From: an uncultured Bacteroidales bacterium
Lineage (GTDB): Bacteria > Bacteroidota > Bacteroidia > Bacteroidales > Muribaculaceae
Assembly: GCA_947573135.1 (NCBI GenBank)
Contig: CANPDU010000031.1
Span: 1-40,128, forward strand
Direction of reading: 5' to 3'
Length of the DNA: 40,128 bases
Position 1 is the first letter of the stretch. The number at the start of each line of letters is the position of its first letter. Made by a program: the position numbers and the translations under genes. Positions 24,070 through 33,307 of this stretch are shown piece by piece. A model generated the notes under the pieces. That model saw nothing but the letters and a program-made list of their open reading frames with translations. It ran no database searches and was not told where the DNA came from.

Positions 24070-25425
24070 CTAAAGTTGAGAAGGATTGTCGCTATGTATG
24101 CTTGCAGGAAGAGCATTCAACTCTTGCCTTATGGCTTCTTTGTCGCCCTTGAATGCTGCATGGCGGCTTGTCGAGAGCATAATGCCGAGAGCCATGGAAG
24201 TAACGATCACGGATGTGCCGCCTTTTGAAATCAGCGGGAGGGGCTGGCCAGACACAGGAAATACGCCGGTCACAATGGCCATATGGAAAAGAGCCTGATA
24301 AACTATATAGATAGCGCATCCAATAACAAGAAGACACGGAAAAGTCTGTTTGCATTTAGTGGCGACGCGCCCGGCCCGGGCCAGCAGCCAAAGATAACAT
24401 AATAGGATAAAAATACCGGTTATTAGACCGAGTTCCTCGATTACGATCGCGTAGATATAGTCGGAAAAAGCCAGCGGCAGGCGGGCATTCTCACGGGAGT
24501 TGCCGGGACCGACCCCGGTTATGCCTCCATGAGCCTGAGCTATGTAGCTCAGCTGTTCCTGTTTATTAGTATCGTCGATCATGTCACCGGCTTTGTTGAG
24601 GCGGAAATGACGTTTGATTCTGGCGATCCAAGTTGAAGAACGGTTTCCGGCCGACGCTCCGACTTCCTCTTTGTTCAGAGCCGCGATTTCAATTGCCTCG
24701 GTAGTAGGAGCAGCGTCTTTGTTCTGCATGATTTTATAGCCCATGGCAGCCGAGCCAATGACCAGATAGACTGCACATACAATGCCGAATTTTTTCATGC
24801 CGACACCGCCGATCAGCATCATGGACATGCTGATGGCTATTATAAGGAGTGTATTGGTCAGACCGTGAGAGAATAAAAGTCCGGCACAGATTAATGTCAG
24901 CGAAGCGCTCATGACAACACCCTTTGTGGTGACATCACGTTTTCCCGGCATCTGATTGCGACTCAGAATATAAGCAATACCTAAAGCGGCAGCCAATTTG
25001 AGAAATTCAGCCGGTAGAATCATTATTGATCCAAACTGAAGGGCACGTTGAGCCCCGTTGACTTTAACGCCTATGGCCATTACAAGCAACATAGCCAAAA
25101 TGCTGCCAAAAACATATAGTGGAATTAACCGAAATATATATTTAAAGTGAAAACGCTGAATGACAAGCATCAAGACGAGCCCAATGGCAAGAAATCTGGC
25201 ATGTCGGATTATCGGACCGTAAATGTCGTTAACTTCAACTTCCTGACTTGAAGCGCTGAAAAGTTCGATTACAGAGATTATCAGCAGACATATGTATATG
25301 CCCCATATGTGCTGGTCTGTTCGCAGTTTTGGCATTATTTTGCCAAGATCGTCAGCCGGAGTTGATGAGCTGGCGGCGTTAACGGTCTCGGGGATTGCCT
25401 CATCAATATTGAATACTGGTTCCAT
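24070..25425 (-). CDS. ftsW: SEDS peptidoglycan polymerase FtsW
   Basis: Septal glycan chain polymerase of the SEDS family, working with FtsI. It has about ten hydrophobic helices. A long periplasmic loop (about residues 225-300) precedes the conserved GGITGVGPGNSRENARLPLAFSDYIYAIVIEELG region (about 305-338), which contains the SEDS signature and is followed by the last helices and SKGGTSVIVTSMALGIMLS (about 393-412). It is 451 residues with a 35-residue cytoplasmic N-terminus. It starts 26 bp after murD and ends 12 bp before murG. Called FtsW rather than RodA because of its dcw position. Confidence 0.95.
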   Translation of the reverse strand: MEPVFNIDEAIPETVNAASSSTPADDLGKIMPKLRTDQHIWGIYICLLIISVIELFSASSQEVEVNDIYGPIIRHARFLAIGLVLMLVIQRFHFKYIFRLIPLYVFGSILAMLLVMAIGVKVNGAQRALQFGSIMILPAEFLKLAAALGIAYILSRNQMPGKRDVTTKGVVMSASLTLICAGLLFSHGLTNTLLIIAISMSMMLIGGVGMKKFGIVCAVYLVIGSAAMGYKIMQNKDAAPTTEAIEIAALNKEEVGASAGNRSSTWIARIKRHFRLNKAGDMIDDTNKQEQLSYIAQAHGGITGVGPGNSRENARLPLAFSDYIYAIVIEELGLITGIFILLCYLWLLARAGRVATKCKQTFPCLLVIGCAIYIVYQALFHMAIVTGVFPVSGQPLPLISKGGTSVIVTSMALGIMLSTSRHAAFKGDKEAIRQELNALPASIHSDNPSQL

Positions 25426-25451
25426 CTTTTGGAGAGTTGTTTGGTTTGCGG

Positions 25452-26816
25452 TTATTCAGATATTCCAGCGACGGCATTTTTGAATTGCCTGCCGCGGTCT
25501 TCATAGCTTGAAAACAGGTCGAAACTTGCACAACATGGCGACAGTAGGACAACGTCGCCAGGACGAGAGAGTTCCCGGCAAGCATCTACAGCCTCAGACA
25601 ATGAATGTGTGTCGCATATCTGAATATTCAAATCTTTAAAAAATTCGACAATCTTGGAATTGTCTTTGCCCATGGCGACGATAGCCTTTACCTTCTTCTT
25701 TACCAACGGAAGAATTTCGTTGTAATCGTTACCCTTGTCTTTGCCGCCAAGAATAAGAACGGTCGGTTTTGTCATAGAGTCAAGAGCGTACCAGCAGGAA
25801 TTGACGTTTGTCGCTTTGGAATCGTTTATCCACTCGACTCCATTAACGGTACCGGCAGGTTCCAACCGATGTTCGACACCGGCGAAATCACTGAGTGCGG
25901 CGCGTATGTCGTCTTTGCGTATGTTCAGCAGACATGCAGATAGTCCGGCGGCCATCGAATTGTAGAGATTATGGATACCGTTGAGTGCAAGATCTGCGCG
26001 GGGCATGGAAAGTTTTGAGGAGGGCGTATTGATTATGAGTTCGTTTTCAGCGTTGACATAGGCTGCGCAAGACTCTTCGTCATTGGCCGAGAAAGGAAAC
26101 ATGGCAACTTCGGTAGCAATTTTTTTAAGCTGAGAGCTTACGACCGGATCATCTTTCCAATATATAAAGGCATCGGTCGGAGTCATGTTCTGTAAGATTC
26201 TGAACTTTGCGTTGATATAGTTTTCCATCTTATAGTCATAACGGTCAAGATGATCGGGCGTTATGTTCATAATAACGGCGATATTGGCCTTGAAATCGTA
26301 CATATTGTCGAGTTGGAAAGAACTGAGTTCAATGACATAGTATTCGTGTGGTTTCCGTGCTACCTGCAGAGCAAGACTGTTTCCGACGTTACCGGCCAGT
26401 CCTACGTCTAATCCGGCACGCTTAAGGATATGGTATGTAAGCAAAGTAGTAGTGGTTTTTCCGTTACTGCCTGTAATACATATCATTTTTGCGTCGGTGA
26501 ATCGTCCGGCAAACTCTATTTCGCTTATGACGGGGATTTTTTTTGACAAAATTTTCTGCATTATAGGGGTAGAGTCTGCGATTCCCGGACTTTTTATAAT
26601 TTCGTCGGCTGCAAGTATTCGTTCGAAAGTATGTTTGTCCTCTTCCCACTCGATGCCTTCGCGATTGAGCATTTCTTTATATTTATCCGGAATTTTTCCG
26701 AAATCGCTAACAAAGACGTCGAACCCTTTGTCTTTGGCCAAAATTGCAGCTCCTGTGCCGCTTTCGCCGGCACCAAGTACCGCGATGCGACGAACTGATA
26801 TATTGTTATTTTCCAT
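25452..26816 (-). CDS. murD: UDP-N-acetylmuramoylalanine--D-glutamate ligase
   Basis: Adds D-glutamate to UDP-MurNAc-L-Ala in the cytoplasm. N-terminal uridine-binding motif VLGAGESGTG at about 13-22, ATP loop GSNGKTTTT at 116-124, the segment VIELSSFQLDNM (about 157-168) and NITPDHLDRYD (about 180-190), then HRLEPAGTVNGVEWINDSKATN (about 305-326) typical of MurD. The length is 454 residues. It lies 18 bp after mraY and 26 bp before ftsW, the common dcw order. Confidence 0.97.
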   Translation of the reverse strand: MENNNISVRRIAVLGAGESGTGAAILAKDKGFDVFVSDFGKIPDKYKEMLNREGIEWEEDKHTFERILAADEIIKSPGIADSTPIMQKILSKKIPVISEIEFAGRFTDAKMICITGSNGKTTTTLLTYHILKRAGLDVGLAGNVGNSLALQVARKPHEYYVIELSSFQLDNMYDFKANIAVIMNITPDHLDRYDYKMENYINAKFRILQNMTPTDAFIYWKDDPVVSSQLKKIATEVAMFPFSANDEESCAAYVNAENELIINTPSSKLSMPRADLALNGIHNLYNSMAAGLSACLLNIRKDDIRAALSDFAGVEHRLEPAGTVNGVEWINDSKATNVNSCWYALDSMTKPTVLILGGKDKGNDYNEILPLVKKKVKAIVAMGKDNSKIVEFFKDLNIQICDTHSLSEAVDACRELSRPGDVVLLSPCCASFDLFSSYEDRGRQFKNAVAGISE

Positions 26817-26834
26817 TTCTGAGACTTGAAAATA

Positions 26835-28091
26835 TTACCTGATTTTAAGAGTGACAAATGTTATTGCGGCGAGGATAATGCCAAAAATCCAGAAACGAGT
26901 GACGATTTTAGATTCCGGTATTATCTGTATCGGCCGCTGTATAAGGGCTTGGAAACCTGCGTTTCCTGGTTTCTGAAAGTGATGGTGCAGAGGAGTCATC
27001 TTGAAGATCCGCTTTCCACCGGTGCGTTTGAAATAAGCAACTTGCATTATGACAGACAGATCTTCGACATAGAACAGGGCACACAAGATAGGCAGCAACA
27101 GCTCCTTGTGGATAAGAATCGCAAATATTGCAATTATACCGCCAAGAGTAAGGCTACCTGTATCACCCATGAAAACCTGAGCAGGATATGCGTTGTACCA
27201 CAGGAAACCGATAAGCGCTCCGATGAAAGCTGCCATGAATACAACGAGCTCTTCGCTTTCCGGAATATACATGATGTTCAGGTAAGCTGAGTATATTATA
27301 TTTCCTCCAAGATATGCCATGATAGCGAGGGCGACCCCGCATATTGCAGAGAGGCCTGCTGTCATGCCGTCGAGACCATCGTTAAGATTAGCTCCATTAC
27401 TTGTAGCAGAAACGATGAAGATTACGATGAAGAAGAATAGTATCCATCCGCCGGTCTGCGCATATTCTCCCATCCACTGGGTAAACCAACTGTAGTTGAA
27501 GTTGTTGTTTTTGACAAAGGGTATCGTTGTCTGAGGCGACTTTGTAGAATCAGACTTATATATGACATGCTCTACTTCGTTTGTGTCGTGATTGACCACT
27601 TCGGAGTTTTCGACAATGACCATGTTTGGGTTCAAGAACATTGTAACAGCTACTATCAAGGCTATGCCGACCTGTCCGATAATTTTGTATTTTCCTTTCA
27701 GTCCATCTTTATTGTGATATTTTATCTTGCGGTAGTCATCAAGGAACCCGATTGTCCCTAGCCAGATAGTCGCAACCAACATAAGTATCATATAAATGTT
27801 TGTCAGGTTGCCTATCAGCAGACATGGTACAACTATGGATAAGATGATTATCACGCCGCCCATAGTCGGAGTTCCTGTCTTTTTTGTCTGACCTTCGAGA
27901 TCAAGATTGCGCACTATCTCTCCGATCTGCATTTTTTGAAGAGCATTGATTATGCGGCGTCCGACAAAAATAGCGAGGAGCAGAGAAAGTACTAATGCGA
28001 TACCGGAACGGAATGTTATATAACTCATCAGTCGAGCTCCCGGTAAACCGCAGTCTTGAAAGATTTGAAATAAGTAGTAAAACATTGTCAA
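26835..28091 (-). CDS. mraY: Phospho-N-acetylmuramoyl-pentapeptide-transferase
   Basis: Integral membrane enzyme that forms lipid I from UDP-MurNAc-pentapeptide and undecaprenyl phosphate. Key motifs: GTPTMGGVIIILS (about 73-85), the catalytic aspartates in GFLDDYRKI (about 115-123) and NLNDGLDGMTAG (about 230-241), and FKMTPLHHHFQKPG (about 363-376). At 418 residues it is longer than the roughly 360 of E. coli because of an extra hydrophilic loop at about 150-205, which is common in Bacteroidetes. It starts 19 bp after murE. Confidence 0.97.
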   Translation of the reverse strand: MTMFYYLFQIFQDCGLPGARLMSYITFRSGIALVLSLLLAIFVGRRIINALQKMQIGEIVRNLDLEGQTKKTGTPTMGGVIIILSIVVPCLLIGNLTNIYMILMLVATIWLGTIGFLDDYRKIKYHNKDGLKGKYKIIGQVGIALIVAVTMFLNPNMVIVENSEVVNHDTNEVEHVIYKSDSTKSPQTTIPFVKNNNFNYSWFTQWMGEYAQTGGWILFFFIVIFIVSATSNGANLNDGLDGMTAGLSAICGVALAIMAYLGGNIIYSAYLNIMYIPESEELVVFMAAFIGALIGFLWYNAYPAQVFMGDTGSLTLGGIIAIFAILIHKELLLPILCALFYVEDLSVIMQVAYFKRTGGKRIFKMTPLHHHFQKPGNAGFQALIQRPIQIIPESKIVTRFWIFGIILAAITFVTLKIR

Positions 28092-28110
28092 ATAAGTTGA
28101 AATTTGATCA

Positions 28111-29565
28111 TTAAATCAAGGCTAACGCGGATCTTATTTCTTCGCGGTCATCAAAATGATTTGTTACTTTTCCTATAATCTGGTAAGTCTCATGACCTTT
28201 GCCGGCAATCAGAATTACATCAGACGGCTTTGCGAGAGCTACGGCAGTGCGGATGGCTTCACGACGGTCAACTATTGTGAGTGTTTTTGCCAACTGTTCG
28301 CGATCAAGCCCGGCAAGCATATCATTGATGATAGCAGAAGGGTCTTCGTCTCGTGGGTTATCGGAAGTCAGTATGACTCTGTCGCTGCGCTTAGCAGCAG
28401 CTTCGGCCATAAGAGGCCTCTTGCCTTTATCTCTGTTGCCTCCGCAACCGCAAACAGTTATTACAGAACATCTTTTTCCGACTATTTCTCGTATTGCATC
28501 AAGAACATTGACAAGTGCATCGGGTGTATGGGCATAATCTACTACCGCAGTGATACCGTTTGCGGAATGAAACGTCTGGAAGCGTCCAGCCACGGGTTCG
28601 AGTCGGCTCATATCAATAGGAATACTTTCCGGTTCGTAACCCATCAGCAAGGATGCTCCATAGACTGCAGTCAGGTTGGATGCGTTAAAACGTCCGGTAA
28701 ATAATGTTTCGACTTCCGTACCGTTAAAAGAAATTGTCATTCCGTCAATGCGATCCTCAATCACACGTCCTCTGAAATCGGCATCGGCTCTTAAAGAATA
28801 GGTGTATACTTTGGCGCGCGAATTCTGCACCATTGTCATACCGTTGCGGTCGTCAAGGTTTGTTATAGCGAAAGCTTCTTTGGGAAGCAAGTCGATAAAA
28901 GACTGTTTCGCTTGCAAATATGCTTCAAAAGTTTTGTGATAGTCAAGATGATCCCGTGTGAGGTTTGTAAATATGCCTCCGGAGAAGTGTAGTCCGGCAA
29001 TGCGATGCTGATGTGCCGCGTGACTGCTGACTTCCATTGCAGCAACTGTGCATCCGGCGTCTACCATACGTCGCAGCAGGCTATTCAGTTCGAGTGGATC
29101 AGGTGTCGTATGAGTTGAGGGGATTTCTTCATCCTCTATTTTGTTTATGACGGTCGAAAGAAGTCCGGCTCGGCGATGGTTCAATCGAGCCATTTCGTAA
29201 ATCAGTGTTGCAATAGTTGTTTTGCCGTTTGTTCCGGTGACTCCAATCAGTGAAAGTTTTCGCGATGGATTGCCGAACCATTGGGAGGCCAGGCAGCCCA
29301 ATGCCACTGATGAATTTGCGACTTTAATCCAGGTTATTTCGGCAGAGACGTCTTGAGGAATTTCTTCGCATACGACAGCGCAGGCTCCGTTTTTGACGGC
29401 CGAGGCAATAAAATTATGGCCGTCAACATACACGCCTCTAACTGCAACGAACAAAGTTCCGGGTTCGCATTTTCGAGAATCTGCAGTTAGAGCGGTGATT
29501 TCAATGTTGTCAGCGCCGATAATTTCTTCGGTGATGATGGATGACAATAGGACGGACAGTAGCAT
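28111..29565 (-). CDS. murE: UDP-MurNAc-L-Ala-D-Glu--meso-diaminopimelate ligase
   Basis: Mur ligase adding the third stem residue. ATP loop GVTGTNGKTTIATL at about 108-121, followed by the conserved STHTTPDPLEL (about 154-164) and MEVSSHAAHQHRIAGL (about 177-192). The substrate-selecting motif DNPR (in LTSDNPRDEDP, about 405-415) predicts meso-diaminopimelate, not lysine, as the added residue, so the cell wall should be of the A1-gamma type. It has 484 residues, normal length. It starts 4 bp after ftsI ends. murF is not in the cluster, as is common in Bacteroidetes. Confidence 0.97.
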   Translation of the reverse strand: MLLSVLLSSIITEEIIGADNIEITALTADSRKCEPGTLFVAVRGVYVDGHNFIASAVKNGACAVVCEEIPQDVSAEITWIKVANSSVALGCLASQWFGNPSRKLSLIGVTGTNGKTTIATLIYEMARLNHRRAGLLSTVINKIEDEEIPSTHTTPDPLELNSLLRRMVDAGCTVAAMEVSSHAAHQHRIAGLHFSGGIFTNLTRDHLDYHKTFEAYLQAKQSFIDLLPKEAFAITNLDDRNGMTMVQNSRAKVYTYSLRADADFRGRVIEDRIDGMTISFNGTEVETLFTGRFNASNLTAVYGASLLMGYEPESIPIDMSRLEPVAGRFQTFHSANGITAVVDYAHTPDALVNVLDAIREIVGKRCSVITVCGCGGNRDKGKRPLMAEAAAKRSDRVILTSDNPRDEDPSAIINDMLAGLDREQLAKTLTIVDRREAIRTAVALAKPSDVILIAGKGHETYQIIGKVTNHFDDREEIRSALALI

Positions 29566-29569
29566 TGCT

Positions 29570-31807
29570 TTAGTCTTGGTTTAGAGTTATTGAAACTTTT
29601 GATCCGCGAGCTATTCGGCTACGCGGTAAGGGGTTTTGCGCGACGACATATCCTGCTCCGGAAAAGGCTACGTTGTAGCCGGCCTTCTCAAGCGTCACAA
29701 CAGCCTCTCGAATACCAAGTCCGCGGACATCCGGTACAAGGCCGGGGTCTGTGGAAGCGGGTGCTGTGATAACAGACCCTCCAGGCAAATGAAGCCCAGT
29801 GGCAAGTGTATTGTGACGTTTCTTATCGTTTGAGGCGTATAGGGTAGGCCGTGATTCGATAGCCGGCTCGTCGTTAAGATCAGAACTATTGTCGAGCATT
29901 CCGCGAGAATAAAGTTTTAATGCGACATTCTTGAGCACTGTGCCTGAAGTTGTTGCAGCGCCTTTGTATTCTGGAGAAGGGTCGTTGATCATGACAAAGC
30001 AAGTGTACTTAGGCTTGTCAAACGGGAAAAAGCCACAGAAGGATAAACGGTAATGCCCTTCAAGATATCCGCCAATCTGATGCTTGTTGTCTTTTGTTAC
30101 TGTCATCGCAGCACTATCTTTTTTCGTAGCCGAAGGCTTTACCTCAGCCAGAATACGACAGGTCCCGGTTTTTCCGGCAATCTCAACAATGTCGTTTCGA
30201 AGGGCTTTGGCTGTGCCTCCCTCCCCCCAAACGACTTCATGTAACATGTCGCGGAGTATTTTAGCATTTTTGCGACTGCATACACTATCCCTAACGTATG
30301 ATACGGGAATAATAGAATCGAGGCCTCCCGGTGATTTCAGAGCCTTAACAAGACGAGGTCTTACAAATTTCCCGTCGTTAGCGACCGCATTGTACATCGC
30401 GCATGTATAAAGAGGCGGAATCATCGTCGAATAACCGAATACCATTCGCGACAAAGCAATACGGCCGCCTTTGTTGTTGGCTATCGTAGGAAAGTAAGGA
30501 GTGCGTTCACGAGCCATACCTGTGCGGAACCGGTCGAAGAACCCGAGTTCGCGTAAGCGTTCGCGAAAGGCATTCGGGTCGTTTTCGAAATGTGACGTCA
30601 GCAATTTTGCCATGCCGATATTGGATGAATATTCGAGGAAACGGCTTACGGGCAAAGTGGCCGGAGAGTGGGTGTCATTGATCGGGCGACCTCCGCAATA
30701 TCTAAAACCGACACCCTTCGGCTCGATGTTGAATGCCCGGTCGAGCGGAAAGGCAAAGCCATCTTCCAGAGCGACAATCATAGATATGGTTTTTACCACA
30801 GATCCGGGTTCGTAGGCAAGTACGGCGCGGTTCATGGCTTCGATATAGCGGCCGGAGCCCGGTATGGTGTCGCGTTCGAGATTAGAAATCGCCTTAATAT
30901 CGCCTGTCTCCACATCCATTATCAAAGCAGTGCCCCATTCTGCTCCGGTTTTTAAAAGCATCGCTCCAAGTTCATATTCAAGAATGTCCTGCATGGTAAT
31001 GTCGATGGTCGTTGTGACGGTGTAACCATTGCGTGGCGCCTGAATGGTCCAGTTGGCGACCCTGTCAGTGAACATTACTTTCTTCGCTTTACCGGGAACA
31101 CCGTAAAGAAGAGAATCAAGTGCCCGTTCAAGACCTGATACACCCCTGACGTCGCGTCGGGCTACTTCTCCGACACGGCCTATGCTCAGCGTAGCCATCT
31201 CGCCATATGGATATTTGCGTTTAAGTACTCTTTCTTTTACAAGACCCGTGCGATTGGCATTTGAACTTCGTCTGAAGTAAGGAAACTGTTTGACACGCTG
31301 AACCTCGTCATCAGGTATTTCCTTTAAAAGCATATAGGCCGAGGATCTGTCTTTGCGGCTTTTCTTGAGCGGCGCGGCGAGATAATCTCTCCATGCGTCG
31401 CGTGTACGTCGTGGAAAATACACCGCAAGACTATCGGCGAGACTATCGATTGCCGCACTATATTCTCTGATCATAAAGCGTTTGGCTTTGAAGTCAATGC
31501 GTAGATTGAAATAGTTAAGGTTTGTAGCCAGAATGCAACCGTCGCTTGCAAGTATATCGCCGCGGAGAGGTTTGATCGTGATTGTGTCGTCAAGATTTCG
31601 CGTTCCTTTCTTATTCCATTCGGCGGCATTGATGATTGTATTGTTTACAGCCATGAATACAATACTGGCCGCTATAAGAATTATGAACAGCGATATAAAG
31701 CCAAGACGCCCCAGTATGTGCATGCGTCTGCTTCGAGCTGCTCTCTGCTGCTGTGAGTCGGCACCGGAGATTTTGACGCGAGGTCTGTTATCGGATGTCA
31801 TCGGCAT
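29570..31807 (-). CDS. ftsI: Septal penicillin-binding protein FtsI (PBP3) with PASTA domain
   Basis: Class B transpeptidase that cross-links septal peptidoglycan. A cytoplasmic N-terminus of about 35 residues precedes one membrane helix (about 36-54). A non-catalytic pedestal domain follows, then the transpeptidase with SVVK at 336-339, SSN at 394-396 and KTGT at 546-549. The final segment from about residue 685 (VPDVRGLGIREAVVTLEKAGYNV...VSITLNQD) is one PASTA domain, usual in Bacteroidetes but absent from E. coli FtsI. At 745 residues it fits that layout. Its start overlaps the end of the FtsL-like gene by 20 bp; a second ATG two codons in shortens this to 14 bp. Confidence 0.97.
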   Translation of the reverse strand: MPMTSDNRPRVKISGADSQQQRAARSRRMHILGRLGFISLFIILIAASIVFMAVNNTIINAAEWNKKGTRNLDDTITIKPLRGDILASDGCILATNLNYFNLRIDFKAKRFMIREYSAAIDSLADSLAVYFPRRTRDAWRDYLAAPLKKSRKDRSSAYMLLKEIPDDEVQRVKQFPYFRRSSNANRTGLVKERVLKRKYPYGEMATLSIGRVGEVARRDVRGVSGLERALDSLLYGVPGKAKKVMFTDRVANWTIQAPRNGYTVTTTIDITMQDILEYELGAMLLKTGAEWGTALIMDVETGDIKAISNLERDTIPGSGRYIEAMNRAVLAYEPGSVVKTISMIVALEDGFAFPLDRAFNIEPKGVGFRYCGGRPINDTHSPATLPVSRFLEYSSNIGMAKLLTSHFENDPNAFRERLRELGFFDRFRTGMARERTPYFPTIANNKGGRIALSRMVFGYSTMIPPLYTCAMYNAVANDGKFVRPRLVKALKSPGGLDSIIPVSYVRDSVCSRKNAKILRDMLHEVVWGEGGTAKALRNDIVEIAGKTGTCRILAEVKPSATKKDSAAMTVTKDNKHQIGGYLEGHYRLSFCGFFPFDKPKYTCFVMINDPSPEYKGAATTSGTVLKNVALKLYSRGMLDNSSDLNDEPAIESRPTLYASNDKKRHNTLATGLHLPGGSVITAPASTDPGLVPDVRGLGIREAVVTLEKAGYNVAFSGAGYVVAQNPLPRSRIARGSKVSITLNQD

Positions 31808-32159
31808 AACTTAACTGATAAGGGGGGCATTCCTGAATTCCAAGACCAAGATGCAGAGTGTCGACCAAAGCCTGCATTGCGGATTCTCGGGTAGATGACA
31901 TATACGCCGAACGTTCGCTTTGCAGTTCGGTCTTTACAATCGCAAGTTCAGATTGCAAAGCTGTTATTGTTTCCATACCGGTCACGCAATCATAGCGATT
32001 GGAAATATAGACCATAATCAGGCAGACTATAAACGTTGTCTGAAAAAAATATTTTTTAAAGAAACGGCTGGAGACAACTCGTCCGTGAGCTGCGCGGCTT
32101 GCGGCATCGGAAAGTTGCAGAGACGCTTTTGATTTTTTTATTTTTGCGAACAGCATCAT
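31788..32159 (-). CDS. FtsL-like cell division protein
   Basis: A 123-residue bitopic protein of the kind found between rsmH and ftsI in Bacteroidetes. The cytoplasmic N-terminus is basic (MMLFAKIKKSKAS...SRFFKKYFF), a membrane helix covers about 40-54 (TTFIVCLIMVYISNRY), and a coiled-coil-like periplasmic segment follows (about 60-92). This matches FtsL in layout; the sequence has little identity to the E. coli protein. It should form a complex with FtsQ and the FtsB/DivIC-like protein. It begins 18 bp after rsmH and its 3' end overlaps ftsI by 20 bp. Confidence 0.85.
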   Translation of the reverse strand: MMLFAKIKKSKASLQLSDAASRAAHGRVVSSRFFKKYFFQTTFIVCLIMVYISNRYDCVTGMETITALQSELAIVKTELQSERSAYMSSTRESAMQALVDTLHLGLGIQECPPYQLSYADDIR

Positions 32160-32177
32160 GTGAGTCAGTAGGAATAA

Positions 32178-33086
32178 TTACAGTTTTTCGGCAACTCTGA
32201 GTTTTGCGCTCCTGCTCCGTGGATTACGCGCAATTTCATTGTCGTCGGGAATTATAGGTTTTGAATTGATCTGTCTTAGCGGAGCATTCAGGCGTCCAAA
32301 AAAATCTTTTTCGGCTTTACCGGAAAAATTTCCATAGCGCATAAAATTTTTAACGAGTCGGTCTTCAAGCGAATGATAAGTTAGAATAGCAAGTCTTCCT
32401 CCAGGTCGTAATACCGATGCCGCCTGTTGGAGAAATGATTTAAGTGCTTCAAGTTCTCCGTTGACTTCAATGCGGAGCGCCTGAAAGATACAAGCCATTT
32501 CTTTTTTTTCTTTTTGGGCGTTGATAAAGGGTCTGCAAATGTCAAGCAGCCTATCTACGGTATCAACAGGCTCGGTGCGTCTTGCGGATACAATAGCCGC
32601 GGCAATGCGGCGCGATTGTTTAATTTCGCCGTAAAGATAAAATATGTCGGACAAACGTTCTTCGGAGTAATCGTTCAATATTGTAGCTGCAGAAACACTG
32701 GCGTGTCTGTTCATGCGCATGTCGAGCTTTCCGTTCGATCTGAATGAAAAACCGCGAGAACTATCGTCAAAATGGTGAAATGACACCCCAAGATCTCCGA
32801 GAATGCCGTCAACGGAGTCTACTCGATAATACTTGAGAAAGTTTTGCAGAAATCTGAAATTACCGTAAACCATTGTGAAACGAGGATCGGAGAATGCGCG
32901 TCTGACAGCATCTTCATCCTGATCAAAAGAATAAAGATGGCCGCCATCTCCGAGGCTATCGAGGATGGCCCGTGAATGACCTCCTCCTCCAAACGTGGCA
33001 TCGACATATGTCCCATAGGGGGTAATATTCAGAGCCTCAATTGTTTGATTGAGCAGGGCAGGTATATGATAAATTTCTTGACTCAT
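32178..33086 (-). CDS. rsmH: 16S rRNA (cytosine-1402-N4)-methyltransferase RsmH
   Basis: RsmH (MraW) methylates C1402 of 16S rRNA in the decoding centre, using S-adenosylmethionine. The SAM loop YVDATFGGGGHSRAIL is at about 26-41, with HIPALLNQTIEAL upstream, GILGDLGVSFHHFDDSSRGFSF at about 93-114, and the C-terminal motif AILTYHSLEDRLVKNFMR (about 235-252). Length is 302 residues. It is the first gene of the dcw cluster here; the usual preceding gene mraZ is missing from the upstream 221-bp gap, which holds a promoter and a long inverted repeat instead. Confidence 0.97.
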   Translation of the reverse strand: MSQEIYHIPALLNQTIEALNITPYGTYVDATFGGGGHSRAILDSLGDGGHLYSFDQDEDAVRRAFSDPRFTMVYGNFRFLQNFLKYYRVDSVDGILGDLGVSFHHFDDSSRGFSFRSNGKLDMRMNRHASVSAATILNDYSEERLSDIFYLYGEIKQSRRIAAAIVSARRTEPVDTVDRLLDICRPFINAQKEKKEMACIFQALRIEVNGELEALKSFLQQAASVLRPGGRLAILTYHSLEDRLVKNFMRYGNFSGKAEKDFFGRLNAPLRQINSKPIIPDDNEIARNPRSRSAKLRVAEKL

Positions 33087-33125
33087 ACAGTATTGTCGCT
33101 TGATGATAGCTTTTTAAGCAGCTTG

Positions 33126-33158
33126 TAAAATTACTCAAAAAACGCGAAAATTTACAAA
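33126..33158 (-). promoter_or_regulatory. Candidate promoter of the dcw operon
   Basis: On the minus strand TTTG (33158-33155) is followed after 21 nt by TAATTTTA (33133-33126), one mismatch from TAnnTTTG. The predicted start is about 30-35 nt before the rsmH ATG at 33086. It is the only good pair in the gap. Confidence 0.6.
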
Positions 33159-33207
33159 TCAAAATTGGAAATTATTATCACATGCACAAAAAAGTTATCA
33201 ACAGCGT

Positions 33208-33221
33208 GTCAATGTATTGAC
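33208..33221. repeat. Short inverted repeat upstream of the dcw promoter
   Basis: GTCAAT and ATTGAC form 6-bp arms around a 2-nt centre, 50 bp upstream of the -33 box of the dcw promoter. It could be an operator, but such short repeats also arise by chance. Confidence 0.35.
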
Positions 33222-33238
33222 TTACATGCGCTATGACG

Positions 33239-33276
33239 GCCAGGGGGTAATTTGCATTTGCAAATTACCCCCTGGC
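33239..33276. repeat. Perfect 18-bp inverted repeat in front of the dcw operon
   Basis: The arms GCCAGGGGGTAATTTGCA (33239-33256) and its exact reverse complement (33259-33276) are separated by 2 nt. It lies 32 bp after the stop of the GNAT-like gene and 81 bp upstream of the dcw -33 box. No T-run follows on the minus strand; a short T-rich stretch (TTAAATTTTAATT) follows on the plus strand. It could terminate or stabilise the upstream transcript, or bind a regulator. Confidence 0.8.
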
Positions 33277-33307
33277 GCCATAAACGTTAAATTTTAATTA
33301 AAACAGA

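Noticed and set aside
33195-33203. TTATCAACA, one mismatch from a DnaA box
   Set aside because: It is a single imperfect copy with no cluster, AT-rich unwinding element or dnaA/dnaN gene nearby.
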